NCBI GenBank assembly: GCA_030685235.1 | Contig: MU839084.1 | Location: forward strand, 62,001 to 126,000 | DNA: 64,000 nucleotides | Reading direction: 5' to 3' | DNA from: Copromyces sp. CBS 386.78 | Lineage: Eukaryota; Ascomycota; Sordariomycetes; Sordariales; Sordariaceae | Shown here: positions 25,054 through 36,600 of the stretch, one piece after another | Position numbering within the stretch: position 1 is the first letter of the stretch | Layout of the letters: every line of letters starts with the position of its first letter | Notes under the pieces: model-generated | The model's database searches: none | Told to the model about the DNA's origin: nothing | The model's input: the letters and a program-made list of their open reading frames with translations, nothing else | Position numbers and translations under genes: made by a program

Positions 25054-26046
25054 TTATACCTCGTCTTCATACTCATGCTCGCTTACGAGGTCATCCTCCT
25101 CTCCAGACTCGTCATCCTCTCCAGACTCGTCATGCTCTCCAGACTCGTCATCTCTCTCGTACTCATCCTCCTCTCCAGACTCGTCATGCTCTCCAGACTC
25201 GTCATCTCTCTCGTACTCATCCTCCTCTCCAGGCTCATCCTGTCGTTTTTTATATTCGCTCTTACAGCCTGATGCCTCCAAGTGATCAATGAGCGGCTGT
25301 AAATCCTTGGAACGCAATTTAGTGCCGCCCATCAACTCTGTACCACATGTCCGGCACTTTAGGCCCCCTTCAGTTTGGTCGAATTCCAACTTTATACACT
25401 TTCTTGAAGTCAGGTGCCTTGTAAGAATGTAACTCAGGCGCCTTCTACTCTTTTCTTTCCATGGGCCCATCTCACTTCCACAGCGCTGGCAACGATATCC
25501 GTTCTCAGTTACGTCGAACCACTCCGCTACAACGTCACATAGTTTGGAACCCAGATGGTTAGTAACATAGTCTGTTGCTGAAATCCAGCGGATACCGCAT
25601 AACCGACACTGTATTGCGTCCTTCGTCACAGCAAATGGCTTCCACCTTCTCCCGCATTCTCCATTTTCTTGCACATGCGCTCGAAGGGATACCTCCCGGG
25701 GTAGGAGTATTCTGCATAAACGGCACTTGAATCGCGCTTTCGAAGCGATGAAATGATTTTGGACCTCTTCCTCGGTAAGGCGGGATCCAGTTTGACGTGT
25801 CTCCGCCTTGCTCTCCTTTGCGCCGCAGATATCTAAATCCAGGTGAGTATCAAGACGTTGTCGCGACGAGAAGATCCGGTCGCATTCGGGGCACAAAAAC
25901 CGTTGTTTTGAATCGTTGTCGAAGTCCTTTGATATCTCTGCGTGGAACTCGAGGCAGTGCGAGTGATATTCCTTCTCCGTGACGAACTTGTCCTCGGGGT
26001 TACACCCATACTCGGCAGAGCTTGGAACGCCTTCTTCGCCTTGGAC
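25054..26046 (-). CDS. C2HC-type multi-zinc-finger frame without a visible start codon
   Basis: The open frame runs from just after a TAG (26049-26047) to a TAA at 25054 and gives 330 residues. No ATG occurs in frame until the motif EMGPWK well inside the protein, so the 5' end is missing, spliced from upstream or started at a non-ATG codon. A possible intron acceptor (CTGCTAG) sits exactly at the frame's 5' limit. It contains five modules of the form C-x2-C, a spacer, His, then x5-7 and Cys (for example CRLCGIRWISATDYVTNHL), and a degenerate sixth at the N-terminal end (YGCNPED...HCLEFH). The tail is acidic, with repeated EEDEYERDDESGEHDESG units. Nucleic-acid binding is inferred from the modules; function is unknown. 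The absence of stops over 330 codons and the regular Cys/His spacing argue for recent coding use. Confidence 0.65.
   Translation of the reverse strand, partial: VQGEEGVPSSAEYGCNPEDKFVTEKEYHSHCLEFHAEISKDFDNDSKQRFLCPECDRIFSSRQRLDTHLDLDICGAKESKAETRQTGSRLTEEEVQNHFIASKARFKCRLCRILLPREVSLRAHVQENGECGRRWKPFAVTKDAIQCRLCGIRWISATDYVTNHLGSKLCDVVAEWFDVTENGYRCQRCGSEMGPWKEKSRRRLSYILTRHLTSRKCIKLEFDQTEGGLKCRTCGTELMGGTKLRSKDLQPLIDHLEASGCKSEYKKRQDEPGEEDEYERDDESGEHDESGEEDEYERDDESGEHDESGEDDESGEEDDLVSEHEYEDEV
25090..25235. repeat. 54-bp minisatellite in the zinc-finger tail
   Basis: Two nearly perfect consecutive 54-bp units (plus strand, starting CTCCAGACTCGTCATG) plus partial 18-bp subunits (CTCCAGACTCGTCATC) encode the acidic repeats of the zinc-finger protein. 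The unit length is a multiple of three, so copy-number changes keep the frame. Confidence 0.8.
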
Positions 26047-26118
26047 CTAGCAGTCTGAGGGCGTTTCTAAGCCTGACGAGTATGACTTGACGCGCAAGAG
26101 CGGGCAAGACCCACGCTC

Positions 26119-27216
26119 CTATGCAGTCTTGACTGGTAACCTGACACCCTTGTCGCGTAGCTCAAACCTGGTAACGTAGTTTCCAATCTTGACCTTGACC
26201 GTTTGAACGCGGAGATTTGAGCCAGTACGAAGCTTGTCCCTGATGGACACGTTTTCACTAGGCATGGTTTTGCAGTCGTCGAAGACGGAATTCGTCAGCT
26301 GCTTTAACGATGCACTTGGACGAGCATGGGTCCAGGCTATCGTGACGTGGAAGCGGTAGCCCATATCTTGAGAATCGTAGAGTGGCGGTTGACGGTATTC
26401 TTTGACGACATTGTTGCATTGTTCAAGAAGGGCGGTCAGTTGTGGGTTGGGGCTCGAAACTGCAGCGTTGCCAATATTCTGAACCTCACGCACCCGCAGG
26501 ACCAAGAACGATCTGGTGCTTTCCTCGGATCGATACCAATCGACTCCCCCGGAAAAGTCCAGCACAAAAGGGCTCACACGACATGACTTGATCGCTTTGG
26601 TTAAATCGTCAAGGAAATCGTCTTTGTTGTTTGAGGTCAGTGTAATTGGGGCCGACAGGCTGATGTGCAGTGGCCTGTCCACGGGTACGTCCGATTCTTG
26701 CAAGGCTGTGTGGATTTCAACCCCCTCAAGATCAGCAAAACGCTGGGCAGCAGATTTCACCTCGGCCTTAAGCTTGTTAATAAGAGACGTGAGGAGCTCA
26801 CGATCGCCTGAGCTGGGGTTCCAATCGATGTATATGTGGCTCGGCCAGTTGCCGGGAATGTGGGGGACCTGGCGCTGACGGCCTTGGTGCAGGGAAGGAT
26901 CGTCGGTGACAGTAGTTCGAGGGTTAGAGGGATTTACGTCGTTGAATCTATCACCGAGTGCTGGGAGAGGTGACGTTAAATTCGGGGCCGGTTTTGGCGG
27001 AGCAATGCGGGTGCCAGAGTTCCCGTTAAGTGGGGCAGCCGGAATCGGAGCCGGAGCCAAGGGTGGGGCCTGGGCACCGATGTCATCGGTCTGGCGCCTC
27101 TTGACCGGTGGACGAATAACTGACGAACTCGCTTCGGGTTTGTCCGATGGATTTGTAGGCTCGGACTCGGATCCGGATCCGGATCCGGAATCGTAATCCA
27201 CCAGAGCCCGTTTCAT
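26119..27216 (-). CDS. USB1: USB1: U6 snRNA 3'-end phosphodiesterase
   Basis: Single-exon 365-residue protein of the 2H phosphoesterase superfamily that trims and protects the 3' oligo(U) end of U6 spliceosomal RNA in the nucleus (family knowledge). The two catalytic tetrapeptide motifs are RPLHISLS (H184, S186) and YRFHVTIAW (H290, T292). The first 115 residues are low in complexity; GSGSGSESE is encoded by a run of GGATCC repeats. The globular part starts near PHIPGNWPSHIYI, a typical USB1 entry motif. The ATG at 27216 is the first in frame. The zinc-finger frame follows 73 nt downstream on the same strand and in the same reading phase. Confidence 0.93.
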   Translation of the reverse strand: MKRALVDYDSGSGSGSESEPTNPSDKPEASSSVIRPPVKRRQTDDIGAQAPPLAPAPIPAAPLNGNSGTRIAPPKPAPNLTSPLPALGDRFNDVNPSNPRTTVTDDPSLHQGRQRQVPHIPGNWPSHIYIDWNPSSGDRELLTSLINKLKAEVKSAAQRFADLEGVEIHTALQESDVPVDRPLHISLSAPITLTSNNKDDFLDDLTKAIKSCRVSPFVLDFSGGVDWYRSEESTRSFLVLRVREVQNIGNAAVSSPNPQLTALLEQCNNVVKEYRQPPLYDSQDMGYRFHVTIAWTHARPSASLKQLTNSVFDDCKTMPSENVSIRDKLRTGSNLRVQTVKVKIGNYVTRFELRDKGVRLPVKTA

Positions 27217-27690
27217 GACTGGCTTCAGGTTGTTTGCTGGGCGACGGAGGTTCGTGAGAGAATGAATGGCTGGCTGACTGGCTGAGTAGCGGTGATGTGT
27301 AACTAACTGGGTGGTGTAAAGGATATGATGAATAAGGCGTTCCGGTAACTAAAATTGAACCCTTTTTTTTGTTTGAAGTTGGTGAGCTTCAAAATGGGGT
27401 TTTGGCGAGGTCGTCGAGCCGTGTCGAAAGCTTTTCGAGTCTGGCGTGCCTGACTTCCTGGCGGCAGTTTAGCGAATGAACTTGCACACAGCATTCTTTT
27501 CTAGCAGGTACCGCCCGCGGCACGGGGAACCGGGTCGCTGTGCTGTGTGTCTCCTTCCTGCCCGTGGGCATTCTCATTGGTTAGTCTCTATTATATTGAC
27601 CCCCGTCGACTCCCTTCAGCGGACCCGCCCCATATAAAATGTGGGTCTCCCCTCCTCGAACTTTGTAAGAGGAAGTCTATTACGATTTTG
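27217..27690. other. USB1 upstream region and edge of the AT-rich block
   Basis: Promoter and leader of USB1, of normal composition up to about 27690. Within a few tens of bases the sequence then changes to A/T-dominated DNA without CpA/TpG. No coding frame or RNA gene is supported. Confidence 0.55.
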
Positions 27691-30419
27691 CGTAAAAACG
27701 TCGTCGGCTATACTTGTATATATATATATCGGCCTCGATAATTTTTATTTTATAGCAAATATTTATAAATATTTCGATAACTATATATTGTATTTTAAAA
27801 CGGTTTATTCGTTAAATATAATATAAGTAGGAATTTCTTTATCCTATTTTTTTTTTCTTTATTATAATTTATATTAACCTTTAATTATTTTTTAAGGGGT
27901 TAAATCGGCCGGTTATAATAACTACCTTTTGAAAAATAGGTATTGTATTTTTATTAATTATAATCTAATTTATTTGAAATTTAGTAATTATAATAGTTTA
28001 GCTGAATTCTACCTTCAATAAAATTTTTATTTTTATCCGATATTTTAAAATTAATTCCGACTTTACTGCTTTTCTTATACTAAATATAATTATATAGTAA
28101 TATATCGCTATTATTATCGAATATACGACTTTAAACGAATATTTAAAATTTTAAATTCGGTTTATTTATATTATTATTCAAATTTTCTTTAATTCGTCCG
28201 TTCGGTTAATTTCTAATTAAATTCCTTATAAGCTTCGCCCTTAGTAAATCGAGTATATCCGTCGCATTATTTATCGGTATAGTAATATAATTTTTATTAT
28301 TATAATTAGTTTTAGTAAAAGTATTATATTTTAGGTAGTATTAGTTATTTTTCCTATGTAGGTTACATTATAAATTATACTTTTTAATCGCCTTAGTTAA
28401 GAATAAAGGGATATTATTGTAAAATATTCCGGTATAAAATCTTTATTGATTGATTAAAACTTTTATAAAGTATATAAATATTTCTTATCTTTTTTAATAA
28501 TTAATTAATATATTTTGATTAATTCTTTATAAGAATATATATATTCGGGATATTTTATTTATATTTTCTTCGGATTAAAATAAGTATTTTACTACTAATT
28601 TCTCAAATTCTTTTACGTTTTAGAATTCGTTGCCCGTATTATATTCGTAATTATAGACGAATTTTATACTATTTATTAGTAGCGAAACTTTCGTTTTTAA
28701 TTTTCCGATTTTTTTTAATTCCATCGGACTCTTCCCCTTTCTATCCTATAATTCGGATATACGGTAACGTTAATTAAAGAATTTAAAGCGTATATTTGGG
28801 AATATATTAGTTTTTATCTATTTGGGTAATTAGTAAATTCGCTTTAAATTATTAAAGCTTCTATTAACCGCCTTAGTATTATTATCGTCTTTAATTTTAT
28901 CCTTAAAAACGAAATATAGAATTTCGAACGTTTTAAATTCTTACTTACTCCTACTTCGGATATTATTATTTTAAAGACGATTATTTATATCGATAATAAA
29001 GATTTAATTAGTAAAGTTAGGAAATATTTTATTTACGCTTTAATTAAGCGCGGTTTTTATAATTGAGCTAATACACTTTTAATTATTTAGGTTTATTATT
29101 TATACGTCCGCCCCCTAAATTAAAACTATTTCTATTACTAATTCGTTACTTTTAAATTATAATATTAGATTATTATATTTATAATAACGTTAAGAATAGG
29201 TATAAATATATTAAATATAATACGAGTCGTATAATATGGTTAAATTAAATTTAAGGACGTTATAAATTTATAGTAGCGCTTCAGTTATACTATTTATAGT
29301 AGTAGATAAGGTATCGCCTATTTTTTTACGCCCTATTAGTATTTTAATTAGTTTGGGTTCGAATTCGTTAAACTATTTATATTAATAATATAATTTATTT
29401 AATCTTCGTATATATATAAATTTAATTCGTTATTTATAATAGATATTTTATATAAAATAATATAATTTTAATTATTTAAACGAATTATAAGTATATATTT
29501 AGTTGAAAATTTAATATATAGTATTTTCCCGCTTAATAACTTCTATTTACGGAAATAGACGTAGTATAATTTAAATTATTAGGCTAAATTTATTAGCGAG
29601 TATTTTAATATATATACGGTTATTAACGCTATATATTTCTATAAAGCTTTGTTTAAGGTCCTATAGGGTAATATCGACCGTTAGAATTACGTTCAGATAT
29701 ATTGTTATAATAGGTATAATTATTACTTTAGCCGAATAGAGGAGTTGCTTAGAAAGTTAAAGAAAAGGTTTAATATACCGATTTTTGTAAATAAGGTTGG
29801 AATATTCTTAGTTCGTTTCGAAGACTTTTTTATAGTACGTATTATATCCGTTTTTACGATTCTAAGTATCGATTTTTAATTGCCCTATTCCGTTTTTATA
29901 TTGCCCAAAATATTTTAGTAAATTATATATTTTATAGTTAGAAGAGGAGGTGTTTTAGTACGTACTATATTGGATATAATAGTAGGTATATTTTTATTAC
30001 GAGATTGGCGGTATTTAGATCAATATAGTTTTAATTTTGTTATTAAATATATTAAATTATATTCGGTTATTACTATATAGAATAGTAAACGTAAAAACGT
30101 TTATATTATTAATATAGTAAATAATAGAAATAGCATTACTTTATTTACTTTAAGTATAGATCCTTCGGGATTAGTTTTGTATATTATTATAATTTTAATA
30201 TTTATTAATTTACTTCGATTTATTCGGCGTTTTATTTGTAGAAGTCGATAATTGAAGCGTGGTAGGTATTAAGTCGATTAGTTATTGTGAAAGTTTTCTT
30301 TGTCGTTCTAGATTAGTCTACGTTCCGATAGGAATGGTTGGATTTTACTTTCGTTATAATAGAAATATTAAATTTTATAATTTATTTAAATTAGAATTAT
30401 TGATTTACTTTTATGTAAT

Positions 30420-30575
30420 TAAAACGGGCCCTAGGATATTAAGTAGATTTTATTCTAATTAAAATTATATCGCTTTATTTTTATATAATTAAAATAGGTT
30501 TTAGGATATTAAGTAGATTTTATTTTAATTAGAGTTGTATTATTTTATTTTTATATAAGTAAAAAAGATTTCGGT
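30420..30575. repeat. Tandem repeat, period about 70 bp
   Basis: The string TAGGATATTAAGTAGATTTT occurs at 30432 and again at 30502, embedded in about 70-bp units that also share TTTATTTTTATATAATTAAAA. A third, weaker partial unit follows. Differences between units are mostly C/T, consistent with RIP after duplication. Confidence 0.6.
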
Positions 30576-32929
30576 ATTCTATTTTTATAAGTAGGGTAGT
30601 GTAGTTTTAATTTAAATAAAGTTTATCCTATTTTTTTATTCCGGTTAGAATAAAATTTAGTAATTCGCGGGGTATAGTAAGTATAAATTAATTTAGTTAA
30701 TTATAAATAGGGTTACCCCTGACGGGGCGTATATAGAATGGATATATTGGTTAGGATTGTTAATGTACTTTTTTAGCTTCGGGCTTAGATTGTCCGTTTC
30801 CGGTTTTATAGTTTCGTTATTAGGTTTTTAAGCTTTATTCGGGCGGATTATAGATATTTCGTTCTTAGAATTATTTAAATTATTATTATTAGTTATTAAT
30901 TATTTTTTTTATTTATATAGTTGAATAAGAGTAAGGTATTATTGAGGTAGTCCGTGGCTATTTTTCGGGCTTTGGGCTATAGATAGAGTATTGAATTTAG
31001 AAAGAACGATAAGTTATTTATTTATATTTATAATTTAATTTTTATTTTTACTTTTAAACGGATATAATTATACTATTCTATTTTTAGTATTTTTTGTTTA
31101 CTATATTAGGGAAGTTTGTATATAAGTTTAGTAAGTACAATATTTAGTAATTATACGTTAATAAAGGCTATATAATTCCTTTTTTTACTATAGCGCTTGT
31201 ATAGTATGGTTAATAAGGTAGAATATAAGTAAATTAGTTATTAAAGAAGTAATTGGGTATAGTAGGTAGTAGCGTAGAAATATTGAGAATTAATAATAGA
31301 AGTTCTATTGCCCGTTTTAATACCTCTACTCTTTTAAATTATAAGCTATATATATAATTTATTTATAAAATCGGCTAATACCGATATTTGTTAATTTAAA
31401 TAATTTATCCCCTTGTTTATTTCCTTTTGAAAATATTTTATAAAATTAACTTTTTTGTAGTAATTTACTAGATTCTTTTTTACTTTATTGAAAATTTATT
31501 TAGGGGTTTAAAAGTAAAATAATATTTATTCGAATATATTATAGTAAACCCTATATATTTCTTCTTCTAATTATTTTATCCGCCTATTTAAAGTTGAATA
31601 TATACGTATTAATATTATAAAGGATTTTATACGAATATATTTAATATTATAATTTAAAATATTATAAGTAGTGTTTTTAGGGAATTATAGGAAGGTAGTC
31701 AGTAGTAACGGGAATATTTAATTTAGTATTTTATTAATTAAAATTATATTAATAAAGTATATACATTAGAGTTATATATATTAAGTTGTAATATATTTTT
31801 ATATACCGCTTGAAACGGTTGTAGTAAGCGGTTGTAAATAGGGGGTATTATATTAATTTATTTATTTAATATTATATTTAATAGCGATAGGTAAATGTAC
31901 GAAGGGATATTCCTTTGGAATATCTTTTTATTATTTTGTAGGAATTTTAAATTTAATTTCTTTATACTAAATTTTTAATTAATTGAGATCCTCTTTTTTT
32001 ATTTTATTAAGGGGGTTCGGTTTATTTAATTTGAGTTCCGACGGACGTTGGAATTTTTAATTCTAATTTTTAAATTAAGAAGTTTAAAATCCGAGAATTT
32101 ATAAATAGGCCTCCGTAAAAAGGGGTAGTTGTAAACGGGGTAAGGCAATAGAAATATTAAGCGAGATTAATTTATAAATTTTAATATATTATTGAATTAT
32201 ATTATATTATTATATTATAATAGTATTATAGTATTAAATTTTAAAAAAGCAACGCGCTATATAAACCGAAGTTCGGAATAGAAAAGTTGTATAAAGTTTA
32301 ATTAGTTATTAAAGCGATTAAATATAAATCTATTAATATAATTAGAATTATATTCTTTTAAAATAATTTAGATAAATAGTATTTTTAAATCTTCGTTATA
32401 TATTATATAGTAGTTTAATATTAATAGGTCGAAGGTACGTACTTTAAAGTATAATTATAGAGGGTAATATAATAAGAAATAGTAAGGAATTATTAATATA
32501 GCCGATTATTAATATTTATTCTCTATAAAGATAAACGTAAAAGGATTTAGAATTTCCTTCTATAATAGTAATATTTTTTGAATATTAGAGAAATAATTAT
32601 TATAGGCTAATTAAGCGTTTTTAATACGGAGGATAATATTTAATAGCCTTAATTATTTAAAAGTACTAAATGGTTTGAATAGGAGATTATTTTATTTTAA
32701 TAATAGAATATCCTTTCTTTATTAATATTAATTAAATTAATTAAAGTAATTATATAATATAAGTAATATAAAGGGGTATAATATACTACGGGAAATAAGT
32801 ATAATAGGAGTATATAGTATATTTTACGCCGTTACCGAATTTATTCCGATATTAATTATTCTTTCAATAAATTATTTTCGTTATTTATTTATATATTAGT
32901 ATTATCGGCGGCCTTTTAATTTATTCGGT

Positions 32930-33650
32930 ATTTAAAGTTTCCGTTAATTTATTATAGTCGAATAATAGTTTTAGCGGCCTTACCCTTCCTTTTCGGGTTT
33001 AATTTTACCTTCTTTAATAAAGGGCCTTCAATATTAGTAGGATTTTTAGAATTTCCGTTAGTTTATTATAATTAAATAGTAATTTTAGCGGTTTTACCCT
33101 TCTTTTTTGGGTTTAGCTTTACCTTTTTTAGCGGAGGGCCTTCGATATTAATTAGGTTTTCGGAGTTTTTACCGGTTTATTACAGTTGAATAATAGTTTT
33201 AGCGGCTTTACCTTTCTTTATTAAGTTTAATTTATTTAGGCCGAATTACCGCCGTAGTATATTAATTTAATTAATATTAAATAATTAATAATATTTAATA
33301 TAATAAATAGATTAAAGGTAATATATTTTAAATAGTATTCGTTTTGCACTAGCGTAGTCTTTATTAAATAGTATTATATCGGTTAGGTCTTTGGAATTCC
33401 CGCCGGTTTATTATAATAATATAGTAGTTTCAGCGGCCTTACCTTTCTTTATTAAATTTAACTTATTTAAGTTAAATTATTATTATAGTATATTATTTTA
33501 GTTAATATTAAATAATTAATAATATTTAATATAGTAGATAAATTAAGGGTAATATACTTTAAATAGTATTTATTTCGTATTAGCGTAATTTTCGTTAAAT
33601 AGCGTTATATATATAATCTTTTTATTAAATAGCGCTTTATATTATTTATA
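32930..33650. repeat. Tandem array, period about 115 bp
   Basis: Units begin with CCGTTARTTTATTATA-like sequence at about 32941, 33055, 33172 and 33403, giving steps of 114, 117 and 231 (about two units). Each contains AATAGTTTTAGCGG followed by a TTTACC/TTACCC block and a GGGTTT or AAGTTT segment. A second shared block (TTAATATTAAATAATTAATAATATTTAATATA) repeats near 33260 and 33505. All copies are RIP-mutated. No protein frame is apparent. Confidence 0.7.
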
Positions 33651-36600
33651 TTACGTAGGATATTATTCGGGAAGCGTATTAAGGGTATTTATATTTTTTA
33701 TACTTGCTTATAAAAACGTTTAATTAATTACCGAAATTTAATTAAAATACGCTTTATTAGGTATTTTAATATAGGATTATTTATTATAATATAAGGTCTT
33801 TAAATCGACCGATTAGTTCTTTATATTAGAGGAATTGAATATATACGGTCGTTATAGGTCGTATTATAAAATATAGTAAAATAATAATAAAACGAATATA
33901 TAGTACGAAATATAAAAAGAATAAAAATTTGGAATAAAGTATAAATATTGGGTGGAGAAATAGAGTTAGGAGAAATATAATATTTAGAGAAACCTAATAT
34001 AATTAATATTAAGAATAAAATAAGAGAATAAAAGGGGTAAATTCTATTAATTATTTAAATAGGTTGGGCTTTATTTTAAGGATGTTTTAATTAAAGGTAT
34101 TAGAAATAAAATAGGGTTATATTTAAAGAGGTAATAAGTAACGTAAGTAGGCGAATAGATTTTATAATATATAATAGTATTTAAACCCATTTAGGATATT
34201 ATAATATCCCCGCTTAACCTTTTATTATATAAAATACTTATTTAATTATTAATATAATATATAATTATGTCCGCTATTTTAATAATTTGCTTGTAGGCTA
34301 TTTAATTATAGAAGTAAATAAATATATAAAGTCGGTAAATAAATTACGGCGGTATAGTTTAATAAAATTAAATATATTAAAATATTTATTTATAGAATAT
34401 TTATTTATTAAGCGGGGAAATTAAATAATAATTGGTCTTTATAGTTAAACGAGTAAATAATATAGTTAATAAGCCCGGATAAGTAGTTATAGCCCGTCTA
34501 TATTTTTAAAAGAAATTGAAATTCCTAAAGTTGTAAAGAGAATAATTAATATAAAGTTAAATATTAATTAGCGACGTTAATAAGGCTACGCCTTTCTTAC
34601 TAAATTGGGTATAGTAATAAAGTATTAAGGGTTAGAATAGTAGTTTTAGTAAGAATATTTCGCCGCTAGGTTTAAGGTAGCGGATATAGGAGTTAATTAA
34701 GTAGGTTAAATCCGTCCTCTTTAGTAGACTACCTTTTCTATTAGCTATTTATTAATTAAAAATCGAATTTACTTTTATTAAGTTAGATACAACGGCGGTA
34801 TATCCTAATTTATATTATAATTAATAATTTTAAGCGGACGTTTAATTCTAATTTTAAATAGGCCCGACGATTAAATAATTAAATTAAATAATTATTGTAA
34901 TTAGGTAAATAGGGTATTATTAAATAAATTATAATTAAATTACCGATTAACTTATAAAAAAAATATAAATTAAAAGTCGAAAATAGTTTTGGCTTTTTAT
35001 ATTTTAAAATTCTGGATATATTATAGCTATTGGGTTTAAATATAGTTAGTATTAATTTATAATTTTCGACGTAGCGTTAATATTATATAGTTATATATAG
35101 GGTTAATGAATTATAGTATTTAAATAATTAATTCTCTTAGGTATTATATTTAAATTAAAAGTTTTAGTAGTTAACGATTACTAATTTTTCTAATTGTGCT
35201 TTAATAGTAATATTAGGCTTAATATATTAAATTTTATTCTTATTAGAGTAAAGTAGTTTATTAATTAGGGTTTTATCTTTTATATACGTTGGGTATTATA
35301 ATATAAATATTTAATATTATCTTTTACGAATTTCCTATAAATTATAAACCTATTTTAATTATTATATTATATAAGAAAAGTAAAATAAAATAAATTAAAA
35401 ATAAAATTGAGACTTTGCGAATTTACTTTTATTAAAGTTAAGAGAAATTGAAACTATTAGATTTTATTCGTATAAGAATTAAACGTTAGCGTAGATAATA
35501 TTATAGCTGAGAAAGAGGTTTATATAATTAATTATAAACTTTATTTTAAATAAAGTAAAATTTACTTTTATTAGCTTCTAAAAAAATATTCGATTTCTTC
35601 TTTATATTTATATATAAAATCCTTAATTTCGGCTAACGTTTAATAGGCATTATTATTATATATAATATTACTTATTAGGTTATATATTATCCGGTTATTA
35701 TTTTATATACCGAACCGTTGGACTACTTTATAATCCGGGCGATTAAAGGGTTAATATAATTAGGGCCTATAAGTAGTATAGTTATTATTATACGTATATT
35801 TAGGGGTATATTAGCGTTCTCGGTTAAAAAGTTCGTTAATAGATTTTAAAAAGTATATATAAGGCTCCTTTCTAATAAAGGGAATATAGAGTATTTAGTA
35901 TATATAATTGTATACGAAGTCGATAATTTTAATAATATCCGGATTATTTAAGAATTAGTCGTTTGGGGATGCGCTTTTATTGCTTTTACTATTTTTAGTT
36001 TATTTATACGCCTATAGTTTAAAGGGTAAAGGGGATCGGACCTACTTATAGATTTTTATAACGGTAAATAGCGGATTCGTTTATAATTTAAAAGGTAATA
36101 GGGGCCGGATTCAATTATCGATTTTTATAATAATAAATAGTAAACTATTTTTATTTTCTATTAGATCGATAAATAATTAATTTTTAAATATTTCCCTAAT
36201 CCTTTTATATAAAGTAATAAATTTCTTCGCTGTAGGCGTTTTTATTAATTTACTTTATTTGCTTATAAAGAGTTCTATTTTTTTATTAATAATTCTTTTA
36301 GTAAATTTAATTTTAATTTCTTTATTTTTAAGGGTTATTGCGACCTTTTATTAGTTTTTGAGAGTAAATTCGTTAGTACCTTTAATACGCCGTTTAATTT
36401 CGCCTTTAGAATTTTTAATACGTTCCTTATAAATTTTTTAATAAGTAATTTAATATTTTTTACTATATAATTTAATTTAGCAAATACGTTTTTATAGGTT
36501 ATTAAGTTTATACTTTTATTTATAAAGTAGGGGTTTAATAAAGGAAGGTTATTATTAAACCTTTTTTAATCAATTTCGTTAGTATAATTAGCGTTAATTA

